DNA of 64,000 nt from Phoenix dactylifera. Lineage: Eukaryota > Streptophyta > Magnoliopsida > Arecales > Arecaceae. The stretch covers positions 124,001-188,000 of the forward strand of contig NW_024067938.1 of NCBI RefSeq assembly GCF_009389715.1. The letters run 5' to 3'. This document shows, in pieces, positions 11,384-23,200 of this stretch (positions are counted from its first letter, which is position 1; each line of letters begins with the position of its first letter). The notes below the pieces were generated by a model that saw only the letters and a program-made list of their open reading frames with translations, had not been told where the DNA came from and searched no databases. Made by a program: the position numbers and the translations under genes.

Positions 11384-13036
11384 CTACGTGTGCATGTACT
11401 TAGGAAGATTAGTTCTTAAAAAATGACATTGCAAGTCTTAATAATTAGAATTAAACAAAAGGACCTGAGTTTTGATGGCATTTAGTTGTGGTCTCTCATC
11501 AAGTCATCCGGTCTAGATGTAGAAAATGACTCGATAATGGGAAGTAGTCGTGCATGCAACTTAGTACAAAATTTTAAAGAGACCATACTGGCAGTACTAT
11601 TTGTATGTACTTAACGGTTATATTTATTTTGTGAACAACTAGCTTGTGAAGAGCGCCATGGGGTGTGAAATATGAAGATAGGATTAATTTGGATCCTTTC
11701 CAATTAAGTAAATTATTTCTGCAGCAGATGCATGCCCTTTGTAATTCTCTTACTCTACACTATACTTAGAAAGAGCTAAAACAAAGAGTATATATTACAA
11801 CAAATTAAAGTGCAATCTTTACTATGAACTGCCAATTCAAATGGAGAGTATCCATTGACAACTAGCGGATAGCCTACAAATTGATATTATGATAGGGGAA
11901 GTAGCTTTAGCGCCCATTAAGTAGCTTTAGTAGAACTCAGCAATGAGGTTGGAGGAAAAAAAGGGAGAGCAAGCGAGGAAGAAGAAGATCTGGAGAAGGA
12001 AGAGAGACTGAGAAAGATGCAAAGCAATTACGGAACCTAGTCCCCACAGGATGTTGAAGGAAAAAAAAAACTCGAGGTCTTTTGTTCATCGTGCAGGAAT
12101 TAGGTCTTGCCTTCACATCTCACATTCTCCTCTTCCCTTCCATCTCTCTAGCTTATCTTGTCACCCTAAAAGGGAAGACCATATTTGGTACCTTTGGTTC
12201 CTTCACATTAATATAGCTTTGTAGATATTCAGCACCTACACATGACTGCACAATTCCAATCATGGTTCAAATTGGATAAAAATTAATTTTGAATTACATA
12301 GTGGTCTTTGTCTACTTTTGCTCCATTGTGAAGAGCACTCGCAAAATTGATCAAGATCTTCTATTAGATATATAAAAAGTGGTAAATCTGTTGGATTTTA
12401 CTAAAAAAATATTAATAGTAGCTAAAAAAACTCTAGTGGAAGAAAACAAGTAAAATAAAAAAGGCAAGGTCCGCCGAGGGACAGATATAATAAATCTTAC
12501 CCTTTCTACAATAAAATTATTTTCGTATTTCAAACTCATGATATTCCAAGTCAAATATAGCAATCTTACTATTGCACCAAGAATCCCCCTCAAAATACAA
12601 AAAAATAAGAAATATAAATAAGAATAGAGAAAAAAATAAATAATTAAAAAATAGAGAAAGTAGAGAAGAAAAGAGAAAGAAAGCCATCTGTTAATACTAT
12701 TATTATTTGGGTGTTTTATATTTTTTTTAAAAAAATAGTCAAAACCTATGTTTACTCCTTCCATCCCTAGTAGAACTTTCAGAAAAAATCTTCATAAAAA
12801 AAGAAAAGAAAACTACATATATAAACTTGTAAATATAGTTTATTGCATATTTATTCCTAAGGAATCACTATATATATCTATATACACCTCTCCAACCATC
12901 TTACTTTTTGTAATAATACTCTCCCATCAGATTTTTAGCTAACGATTTTTGCATTACTACCTTTAAAAAATTTAACACACAATTTGTATCACAAAGAATT
13001 ATATTTTTGCATAAATTTTTCAAAGACATACATAAG
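10931..13036. other. Intergenic, no gene recognised
   Basis: AT-rich sequence with a (TG)14 tract at 11349-11377 and several poly(A)/poly(T) runs. ORFs here are short and low in complexity. I see no gene. Confidence 0.5.
11349..11377. repeat. (TG)n microsatellite
   Basis: About 14 uninterrupted TG dinucleotides follow a T run. Confidence 0.95.
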
Positions 13037-13514
13037 TACCAAAAATTTAAAGAGTTTTTTGCATGAATACCCTCCTAAATATCGAATTTTGCATGAATAC
13101 TCTTCCAAAATTTATATTTGCATGTATACCCTCGTAAAACACTTGTTTTGCCATTCTATTCTTTTTTATTTTTATTTTTGCATATGTATCTATGTTATCT
13201 AACGATGTTAAGAAATTAACGGTTTCAAATTAAAATGACTAAAATACCCTTAATGGGTAGACAAGTAAATAGATCACAATCCCGCTAGCAGGAGAAGAAA
13301 ACAGGGACAATAGTAATTTTAAAATTTTATTTATTTTTAATTAATATAAATATGATTTTTCTTAATACCATTAGAACAACCGTTATATTACGGAAATTTG
13401 TACAATAATAGAGTTTTACGAAGGTATACATACAAATATCAATTTTGGAAGGGTATTTATGCAAAATTCGATATTTAGAAGGATGTACATGCAAAAAATC
13501 CAAATTTAAAAGCA
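13037..13514. mobile_element. Foldback MITE with about 100-bp inverted arms
   Basis: The left arm (13037-13142) contains ttttttgcatgaatacc, ctaaatatcgaattttgcat, ttccaaaatttatatttgcatg and accctcgtaaaac. The right arm (13411-13514) carries the same blocks in inverse order as gttttacgaaggtat, tacaaatatcaattttggaa, gcaaaattcgatatttagaa and atgcaaaaaatcc. Weaker pairing continues inward. The element has no coding capacity. A partial second copy of its right half is at 59215-59385. The superfamily cannot be named because no clean target duplication was found. Confidence 0.8.
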
Positions 13515-13580
13515 CCGACACTAACTTCTTTTATTTATTGATTGACTGCTCCCCCTATTAGACTAACATAGCTAACTCTA

Positions 13581-13670
13581 AAAACCAAAGACAAAGTAGG
13601 TTGTTTGGTCAATTAATTGTACACTAAAACCAAAGACAAAGTAGGTTGTTTGGTCAATTAATTGTACCCT
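13581..13670. repeat. 45-bp tandem duplication
   Basis: Two nearly perfect 45-bp copies follow each other. Both contain accaaagacaaagtaggttg and tttggtcaattaattgtac. Confidence 0.95.
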
Positions 13671-14770
13671 AAAACTAGTATAATTAGAACTTCAAAATAG
13701 GAACTGGTTGAGCATTGTTGGATGTACAATTACAGACCAAATTGACTTGTAAAGTCTTTATGATTGCATTTTCTTTGACCAAAAAGATTGGCCATTAAGA
13801 TCCTTTGCTGCTCTATTTTGCATGAAAATTCTCACATGTGAGCCAAGACCATCATGCTTAAATTAGAGGCATGGAAAACCCCATTTGACGGAGAACAAAC
13901 CAGATTTAACCAAAAAAAAAGAAAAATAAATAGTATATAATCCTAGCACATTACTAACTTAATATAGATATCTGATATCTCATAAAGTAATGGTTAGACA
14001 AGCGACATGCAATTTAAATTTTCTGAAAGAAATTCACTTTATTTTTTAGTTATTATTTTTGTGCAAAAAAATGATTAAGTCTCATATTAAAATATTATAA
14101 ATTTAGATTTGTCCCAGTAGTCATACCTCTCTGCTTACTAATCAGAAGTTCTAAATTCCAACTTGGATGGTACGCATCCCTGGTATTGCAACCTAGATAA
14201 AATTTTGGCGGATCTCTTTTCTTATCTCTAAAAACGATGAGGTAGAAACTGAATTACTGGAACTGTTAGCTACTCTAACAAAAAATGGGCCATATCAATC
14301 AAACAGTCTTCACTATCAAAAGCACAACGATGTTCCATTAGAATATATATGTGCATGCAAGGACTAATCATCAATTTTTATGAATAATTAAAAACATAAA
14401 TATATCAGAGAAGCCTCATGGTACTCTTAAACGGGCCCATATAATAATGGATAGTTATAACTTTAGTTCGGTGACTCAGTGATACGTATGCAAAAGCCAC
14501 CTCAGTGATACTTCATGCCGCATCACAAATAGCCAGCAACAGCAGCAGCAGCTCTGTTACCGCTTAGAATCAGTCTGATTGCGGCGCCAAGCGCTGAGTC
14601 AGAACGACACTGGGAGGACAGTGAAAGTTTGAACAGCAACAACACGATGGTCTGTCAGAACTTCAGAGAATTTATTCGAAATGTCTCTCTAGCATAAACG
14701 AAGGTCCACGTCACGTGGGTACTCAGTCACTTTTTTTTTAGGCCATCATACGTTCCGAGGATCACATATA

Positions 14771-16057
14771 GGCCCTGTTTGGGGAGCCATTGGCAGTAGA
14801 GCTGTTGGAAGTAGAGCTGTCTGAAGTAGAGCTGTTATAAAAAGCTGTTTGCTGTTTGGTAACTACATTCGTAAAGTGCTGTGGTACTTTGTTTTGTGTT
14901 TGGTAAACAAACTGAGAAAGTACTTTCGTATGACAAAATTACCATAAAGGACATTGCATAGTATTATACAACAGAACATAATAAAACATAACATAAATTA
15001 ATACATAAATATACGATATAGTATAATATTATTGTAATATAAAATAATATTATGTTAATATAGCATAATAGTAATATAATTATTAGAGTAAATTAATATT
15101 TGGTAATATAACATAATATTAAATTATTTAACATAACATATTAATATATTATGATATAATATAATATATATTATATTTATAGTATAATACAATAATAAAA
15201 GTATAAAATATTATAATTATTAGTATAAATTAATTTCTCATAATATAACATAATATTAAATTATTTAAAATAACATATTAATGTATTATAATGTAATGTA
15301 ATATAATATAATATTTATAGTATAATACAATAATAAATGTATAAAATATTATAATTACTAGTATAAATTAATTTTCCATAATATAACATAATATTAAATT
15401 ATTTAAAATAACATATTAATGTATTATAATGTAATGTAATATAATATAATATTTATAGTATAATACAATAATAAAGGTATAAAATATTATAATTATTAGT
15501 ATAAATTAATTTTCCATAATATAACATAATATTAAATTATTTAACATAATATATTATTATATTATGATATAATATAATATGATATTATATTTATAGTATA
15601 ATACAAAAATAAAGGTATAAAATATTAATGTAAATTAATTTTTCATCCTTCGAATGATCATTTATCTCTCTAACATTTTTTCTAGCTAGGTGATAAAATG
15701 TGGTTCAAGATATGCATATAAAAATTGAAAAGAAAAATACATTTTCTTACGGAAAGGAGTCTGACGGCTAGGGTTCTTGGCTCAAGCACATTTTTAGGTT
15801 TATAAAGGGACAAGCTATGTAATTATTATATTTTAATATGGGCATTTTTGTCAAAAATACAGCTTTCCGAAAAAGCTGAAACAGCTTCCTCCCAAAAGCT
15901 TCAAATTGGAGCTTCCTCCCAAAAGCTGTTTTCAGCTTCCCGCAAAAGCTGAAACAGCTTTTTGAAAAATTTATCAAACACAGTTTTTCATCTAAAAGTA
16001 CTTTTGGAAGGCCAGAAAGTGCTTTCTGGCCCTCCAAAAGCTCCCCCAAACAGGGCC
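14771..16057. mobile_element. Non-autonomous inverted-repeat DNA transposon, 1.29 kb
   Basis: The left end GGCCCTGTTTGGGGAGC and the right end GCTCCCCCAAACAGGGCC are inverted repeats. Subterminal motifs such as aaaagctgaaacagctt and agtagagctgtt crowd both flanks. The flanking bases are ATA on each side, a possible 3-bp target duplication that would fit a PIF/Harbinger (Tourist-like) origin, though hAT-like elements can have similar ends. The core is an AT-rich tandem array (listed separately) and there is no transposase. Confidence 0.8.
15060..15640. repeat. 138-bp AT-rich tandem array inside the transposon
   Basis: The phrase agtataatac occurs at 15181, 15319, 15457 and 15595, exactly 138 bases apart. 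The surrounding unit (tataacataatattaaattattt, stated here only in part) repeats about four times, and the two central copies are almost identical. Confidence 0.93.
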
Positions 16058-16170
16058 ATAGTCGTTTTGCATGCATATATCTTGTAGGTGTGGTTTGGAA
16101 AACCACTTATGATTGTGGCCGAGATGCCGTAAGCTATGAGAAGATTTTGAAATTCAAAGAGCTATCTGTT

Positions 16171-16230
16171 GCTTCTTAGGCTTGCCATATGGCAGGTCTT
16201 GCTTCTTAGGCTTGCCATATGGCAGGTCTT
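16171..16230. repeat. 30-bp perfect tandem duplication
   Basis: Two identical 30-base copies of a unit starting gcttcttaggcttgccatat lie back to back. Confidence 0.97.
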
Positions 16231-17475
16231 GATTGATGGCTTGATCAGTCGTCCATATCGACTATAGCCGATTCTAAGGCATATCACACTTCATGATGTA
16301 TCGCACTAGGACTGCAACAATATATATCTTCCAAGCTGCAACTTGTCTGGATGAAGTCGGAATCACCCATATGGCTATAAATTCGTTCTCAGATCTTGTA
16401 CCTATAGCCTGTCGCACTATGGGAGCAGGCCATATCCGAAGTCGTTACCTTAACCGCAAGGAGGGGGATGCTGAAGGTGGAGCTAGTGACTGACTGAAGT
16501 AAAATCGTAATATGATAGCCGTATTGTGGCAAATGAACTTGAGATAAATACCTTTGTAGTGTTGATGTGTTTGAAGTCGGCATTGACACGTTCTCCATAT
16601 GTCATTGGACGTAAACCTTACCTTTGACTCTCACTTCATCTATTGTATATTTTTCTCTCTCCACGTTGTAATTTATTCCTTGTGATTTCCATGATTTTAA
16701 CTGTTTCATTGCACGAGTCCAAACAAAAGTACATTGGACCCACCCCCACCAAACCTCACCGACCATGCATGCGGCCGGAAAATGCCACCTCACAGACCAT
16801 GCTACTGCATGCAAACTGATCTTAAAGCTGTCATGTTCTATCCATGATCAAGCTCCACGGGGATAGCCTCCTGTACTAGAAGTATGCATACCTGTCATCT
16901 TACAAACAAGCTGGATGGATTATGACTTCTGTTTCAGCCATTCACTTGAAAAAGATTTCAGAGGAGAATCAGAATATCCCAATCATTCAAAATTCGATCC
17001 CTACGTGCAATATTCAAATTCGATTACTATTATAATTTCAATTACGAACCAAATACATCAAAAATTACAATCGTTCTGATTTCTATTTAATTCATTCCAA
17101 TTTTGATTTTAATCATGAACCAAAGGCACACTAAATTGATCTCACTCTCCCTCGCTCTCAAGTGTTGCTAGCTTATGGATCGGCTTGGGAGTGGACGTAA
17201 GGGGTGATAACTTTACCAACAAAATGAAGAAAATAAAGCCAACTTAATTATAATAGCCATCTAATGATTCCAATCCCACTTCATAATTCCCCATTGCCAA
17301 TTGTAGAGGGCCAACTCAGTCCTCGTGTCCAACTTAATTTATTTTAATTATACGGAAGTTAAAAAAAAAAGCAAATAACCATCATTATTCTCACAGACGT
17401 AAACAGATTTATCCATTACCTAGATTTATTGTATAGTATTCAGTATGGAACCTTTCCTTGGACCGGGCAGCGAGG
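16231..17475. other. Intergenic, downstream of DUF688 gene
   Basis: Short ORFs on both strands (16293-16493, 16389-16598, 16602-16814) have no recognisable domains. The part nearest 17475 is presumably the 3'-UTR of the DUF688 gene. Confidence 0.4.
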
Positions 17476-18077
17476 TCAGGCGGCCCGGCGGTTCAAGCGC
17501 CCGTAGGCGTTGCAGTTCCGGAGGCTGGACCGGGGGACGCAAACCGTGGAGTCGGCGACGGAGCACCTCCCACTCTTGCACCACCCGACCAAGCCGAAGA
17601 TCCTGAACCGGTCGGATATCGACCAGACCGCCGCCGCAGCTCCCCGCCGCAGGTCCGTGACCTTTCCGCCCCGCCGCCAGAGCTTCTCCATCCCCATCTC
17701 GGCCGCTCCATCGGACGGCGGCGAGGGCTCCTTGGCGCACTCCGCGAGGGCCGCGACGAATGGGTCGGCAGCGGGCCGGGCGTCGGATCGCTTCTTCTGG
17801 AAGCTCTCGGAGGAGGAGGAGGAGGAGGATCGGAGGGGGGAGGGAGTGGGAGGATGGGATCGGTAGGACGGGACTTGGGGTTGCCGGGGATTTTGGGGAT
17901 CCCAGGGCGCTGCTCCCAGGAGAAGGGCACGGCGGAGGAAGAGAGGCGGGAGGTGGAGCGTGGGCAGTCGGCGGTGGAGCGGAAGGATCGGCTCCGCCGG
18001 GGAAGCCGAAGGTCCCCGGCCGGAGATCCATCGCCGAGATCCGGCGAGGCGGAGAGCGGAGATTCCAACTCCTTCAT
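17476..18077 (-). CDS. DUF688-family protein, needs one frame change
   Basis: The N-terminal frame starts at 18077 with MKELESPLSASPDLGDGSPA and contains LRLPRRSRSFRSTAD and the family hallmark VPFSWEQRPGIPK (about residues 50-62), followed by a Pro-rich stretch. The C-terminal hallmark lies in a different frame. It reads ESFQKKRSDARPAADPFVAA, LAECAKEP, MEKLWRRGGKV, then SISDRFRIFGLVGWCKSGRC and SVADSTVCVPRS, ending LNRRAA at 17476. The switch must fall near the GGA-repeat and G-run at about 17810-17840 on the plus strand. The 602-nt span is one base short of a multiple of three. Either the gene has a true frameshift, the sequence has an error in the simple repeat, or a tiny unusual intron is present. 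The function of DUF688 proteins is not known to me. The region is GC-rich against AT-rich flanks. Confidence 0.7.
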
Positions 18078-19977
18078 CTCTTTGAGCCTGGGGAGAGAGA
18101 GAACGAAAGAGAGTAGAGCTTGGGAGTAGAAGACGAGAAATGGATCACTTTGCGGACGAAACGGCTTTGGAAAGTGGCTTTTGTTCCAGTGCGCCTGAGG
18201 AAGTCTTTGCTTAACATGCTTGTCCTATTTTGGCCGTTTGATGTACGAGGACAAGGAGGATCTGTTGGTAGGCACGAATCATGAAGCGTGTGGCTTGGGT
18301 GTATACATGGCGAAAAAGGACAGTTGGGTTGCCCGGCGTGGGGTGCGCGAGGAGGGAAGGAGAGTGACGTGGACGAGTTGGACGGACTTTTAAGCCGCTG
18401 TTAAACTGGTTCGGACCATTTACTAATTTGTCCATCTTGGTCGTGTCAGGTCCATAAATCAAAGCTAATGAAACAAAGTAGATAGGATCTTGTGACTTAT
18501 GAGTTAGCAAGAGAAAAAGAAATTTATGGTTGATATAGTTTGAACAAGGAGTGAGGCATATTTAAATGGCTACACAAGCATGCAAGTTTGCAAATATTTC
18601 GATAAATCCCCCATCATTCTAATGAAAATTTGCTCACACTTGGAGAGAGTTTAGTGTGCATGGTAACGTCATCAGCCTTCACGCATGGCTTCTTTTTCAT
18701 GCTACTCTGCTTTTGTCGAGTGAAGGTCACTACCATGGCATTACAATTTTGGGTGGGTGACAGAGGGATAAGGGAGTGGAGTGCGAGAGATTTCCTTCTT
18801 TCCACCTAGTATGAAACATTTGGAAGCTCTCATTTAATGAGGTCAGAAACATAAGTAGCTCCATTGACGTATCCTCATCAATGGAGATTCGAGCGTGGAT
18901 AAGTTGATATCATTTGCCAAGCATTAATGCCGAGGGGCATTGAAGATCACTCCACATGGTGGATATTGGTATTATAAAGAACATGAAACTGAAATCTGGA
19001 AAGGGGAATCATAAAGAACTTGCTCCATTTATCATGCAATCATTTATGGGCTCAAACAAATCCATTGGTGCATAGTAAAGACAAACTTTGTCATCAACAT
19101 TTGAAAGTAATTTGATTCCTTAAAGATTTTTCCCTACTAAACTCTATTTAGTATTTATTTGATCTTCTTCTAGCAGCATCAAGATCTGATGTCACTACCA
19201 TCCATTTAGACTATTAATTTGAAGAAATGCCCTTGCTTTTTTATCTGTATAGCCAGTCCACTGGCAATCCAACAATTCATACAGAAGGCGCGACGCTTAA
19301 TTCATTTTGCTAATTAGTTAATGATATTGTTCCATTTCCTTGATTTTCTAGTGAGTCCATATCAAACATACATCAATAATATTTCACATGACATGACATT
19401 CTCTCCGATTTCTTGATGCATTTTTTGTTTATGATTACTAACAAATAACAAATGAAATTATAATAAACATTGTAAAAATGAATGTACAAGCATTAGTTGG
19501 TCTTTTAAAAGAAACAAACAGTTGTGGATTGTGATGCCGTAAGCTTTCTGATTGAAAAACCAAAAAGGGACACAAAAGAAAAAAAAAGTTTTTTTTTTTA
19601 AAAAAAGGGGGCAAGATTGCATACTTATTATTCGATCTTTGGTAAAGTTAGGTTCAATCTTTTGGCCTTCAAGATGCTTTGAGTTTGATGCCTTTATAAG
19701 CTTTTAAATTTGTTCAGGTTTAATGCCCCATCACTCTCCGGATACCTTGCTGACACCAAGTATGATCCCTATGAATGGTCAAGAAGTTGTCCTAGTCCAT
19801 GACACAAAAGAAATTACTAGGAAGTTGTCCTGGTCCATGACACAAAAGAAATTTTATTATCTTCATTTGAAAAGTATACATACATTAAGGACATGGAACC
19901 AATCAATAGCTGATTTATTAACTTGGTCTTCAGGACACAATTCAAGAATAAACTAGCAGCCCCCATCCAACATCATG
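18078..19977. other. Intergenic, upstream of DUF688 gene
   Basis: This contains the DUF688 leader and promoter, then AT-rich sequence. A short imperfect duplication around agttgtcctagtccatgaca (19785-19855) is visible. No gene is supported. Confidence 0.4.
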
Positions 19978-20019
19978 AACTTTTTGATGGAGCAGAAGAG
20001 TAACAGCAGCAGCAGAGAC

Positions 20020-20184
20020 AGACAGGGCGGCTGACTGGATAGCATCCTTTATTGCCCATCACTCCGGAGAGGTCTCATGGACATGGGTTAATGTTATATC
20101 CCTTCTTTCGGCCGCGTTTTGTATTTTGACTCAATTGTACTCACGTCAGATTACCGTGAGTGACCGTTTTATTTGAAAAAAAAA
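20020..20184 (+). mobile_element. 5'-truncated LINE tail (RNase H C-terminus)
   Basis: The frame reads AADWIASFIAHHSGEVSW, the end of the RNase H-like domain of plant LINE ORF2 proteins. It then runs through noncoding sequence to A(10). The insertion is bracketed by two imperfect direct repeats of about 35 bases (19978-20018 and 20183-20222). Both contain tgatggagcagaa and agtaac plus (cag/caa) repeats, as expected for a target duplication made by target-primed reverse transcription. Only about 165 bases of the element remain. Confidence 0.75.
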
Positions 20185-20222
20185 ACTTTGTGATGGAGCA
20201 GAACAGTAACAACAACAGCAGA

Positions 20223-23200
20223 AAGAAAAGCATTATCTTAAAGAACAGAGCACCAGCTTCCCAACACATCATCCATGATCACAATTAATCCAAAAGACAG
20301 ATGCCATATCCAATCGCCTTTCTCTGATGAACCCTTAAGGACAACTGCTTATCTTGACATTCTTTTTGGTAGCAGCAACGTCAACTCCATTGCTTAGTCA
20401 TGCACTATTTTGCTTGTGCAGTTGTGCTTGCCATTATCATCATTTGAGGCGTTCTTCACATATGGAGCATCTACAGGCAAGTTTTCTCTTTCCCCACTTA
20501 ATCAGATAATCTTCCTCTGTCCCAGTGGTAACATTCAGCATTGAATCTGAAATATTTCAAGGTTAAGATCAATTTTCTACACTATTTTCAGGTGAGATGA
20601 AGTTCCAAACGCATCGACATGGCCTGAAAAAAAGGACCATATAGCCCACCAGCACCTGGTCCTTCTCAAATTTCCTTTGGAGACATGACCTAGGCGTCAA
20701 GTATTCTCATCTCCAAAAGAGATTGATATGGAAATCTTTGGAAGAACTGATAAAGAACATACTTACTCCAGATGTATATGCATATATTTATGCATTTATG
20801 TACTTAATGAACAAGAACAACCAAGTTGCTGTTCATACAATTTTTGATAAATGTAATGCTGGACTTGAAGTGCCAAAAGTAAATCATCCCACAAGGCCAT
20901 ATATATATATACATACATGGATGGATGGATATACATATATACATGTGTAAAACTGTCATCTGCTCATAAACTTCACTTTTCATTTGATCAGCAGGTTTTC
21001 AAACCATATCTCATAGTCGAGTAATAATGCCAAGTTGATAAATTTCAATTATGTAAGTAGCAAAAAATTTTGCAATCTGATGCTATATTAAATAGAAGTT
21101 CTAGATCTAAACTATGTTACCTTCAAAAACTTTTCGTAATTTTTCCTTAATCTTCTATTTCCTGAACTTTACTCCATAAATTTTTCATCTACAGGTCTAA
21201 TATGACAGCATCAACGATTCTTGACATAAACCTCATGTCAGCCTTCTCCACCATCCACCCCTTACTCTTCCTCATTGGATAAAATGCTTATCCTTGATCT
21301 TCTATTTCCTGAACTCTACTCCATAAATTTTTCATCTACAGGTCTAATATGACAGCATCAATGATTCTTGACATAAACCTCATGTCAGCCTTTTCCACCA
21401 TCCACCCCTTCATTAGATAAAATGCTTAGAGGTGATAAAATTCATAAATTTGTACAAGTTTTAAATCTAGATGAGTTTAAACATAAGCAAACTTTGCGCC
21501 AAAATGTGAGGCCAAATTAATGATGCACCTTGCCTGGATGAAACTGAATACAAGGAACTGAGGAAGTGGTAACCCCAACAAAATGACCTCCGAATAGACT
21601 GACCGTGTTACATGATGGGAAAGTCCAAAGAGGCGAGAAATCAAAGTACTAATAATCCCTACGCTTCCCGAAGAGCAACTTATATTCACAGCCCTTGCTT
21701 CCTCTACTGCTGATTCAACCTTCGTATTCGCATGGTTTTTGCCAGCCTCCTCCAGCCTAAGGTTCTCAGCATAAGTGCATGCTCGAGAATGATTCATGAT
21801 CTTCATATATAACCCACAAACAATTTACATCATGAAAATATTTTAGCTTAGAAACTGCACATAACAAAAATGAAGTACTTTGATTTTCTAGTGCGAACAT
21901 GTATTTAGTTCAACATCGGTTATTCGTCGGGCAAATCTTAGATACTTATACAGGATCAAGGAGCCTAAATATACCAGGCAAGTTATTTTATACTCAGATA
22001 GTTCTGATTCACAAATTTAATTTAGTATTCAGCCTCAAGGTTTCTACATTTATGACCAGCAAAGTTCAGTGTTATACTGCTGCTTGCAGGCGAGGCACAG
22101 ATTCAAATGTATTGACGTCTGAAAGATTAGCACCTTAAAGCCCACCATCACCTGGTAAATCCTAGGCTACATGAACTTTGTAAGGCTCTTCCCCTGGCCA
22201 GGTCTATGATAATCCTCTAACTTCTGCCCTTCAACTGTATTAGGAAGTCATTCTACCATGATTTCTGAAAGATAAAAAGGAAGAGAACATAACTGGCTAA
22301 CTCAAATCTTCTGCGGATCCTCCAAAAACTTGACTGATCCAAATGAGAGATTAAACAACCAGGAAATATCCTATCTGATTTCGGAAGATTTTTTGAGTTG
22401 GATCATCAAGTTTTAACACCATGGATCTTAGAAAACTAATTTGCACTAATTCACGACTTTAACTAATGTTTTTCCACAAATCATTCGCTAATCTTCTTCA
22501 TAATTTTTTCTTCTTTATTCTATTCTTTGATACATTTTTGCACATTAAGGTGTAATGCAAGAAATCATACTAACCTTCACATCTTTCTCCACCAATCTTC
22601 TCCTCAATTCTTTATCTTCTACACTTCAGCGATATATTGAATACCTGTCCAGGTTACTGAACATAGGATTACAGTGGGACATGCTTCATTTGAAACTTAC
22701 ATGAAAGGACCAAATTATCTGATCCTATCTTACCAGACCAACTAGCTAGAAAAGTGCAACAGCAAATTAACTAAACCAGCTAACGAACATAATTTGAAAG
22801 ATATGTTACTATAACAATCAAATCAAATCAAGGGGATATCTAAATAGCATGGCCTATCATTCAAATAAGCAGCTTATATTCACACCACACTTCCCTCCTC
22901 CCCCTCCTAATGCAACATCCATACCCCCTAGTCCTACCTACACCCTTTCCCAACCTAGTGTTTTCAACGTTGTTTGCTCAAAGATATGTTTTGACTACCA
23001 AACATCATATACCATCACTACAAAATGGTTCAAGATGTTTCCATGTGCCTCAAAAACAAATGATATAAACTGGAAATCTAAAGAACTCCAGACTTGCATA
23101 TGCGCACAACCAAATATATTGTTGTGGTGCTCCATGTTACTTTCGTAGGTGAGCTTAAAACAGATGTTAGGCCGTGTTTTGAAAATTTAAATATTTATTG

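Noticed and set aside
14080-14230. tRNA-like boxes (agtagtcatacc ... gttctaaattcc) as a SINE
   Set aside because: The B-box match is poor and no tail or target duplication was seen.
17426-18129. Several long ORFs on both strands across the DUF688 gene
   Set aside because: They are shadows of a GC-rich gene; only the two frames with DUF688 hallmarks carry family motifs.
21477-21806. 109-codon ORF (-) as a gene
   Set aside because: No recognisable domain, no supporting splice or promoter context.
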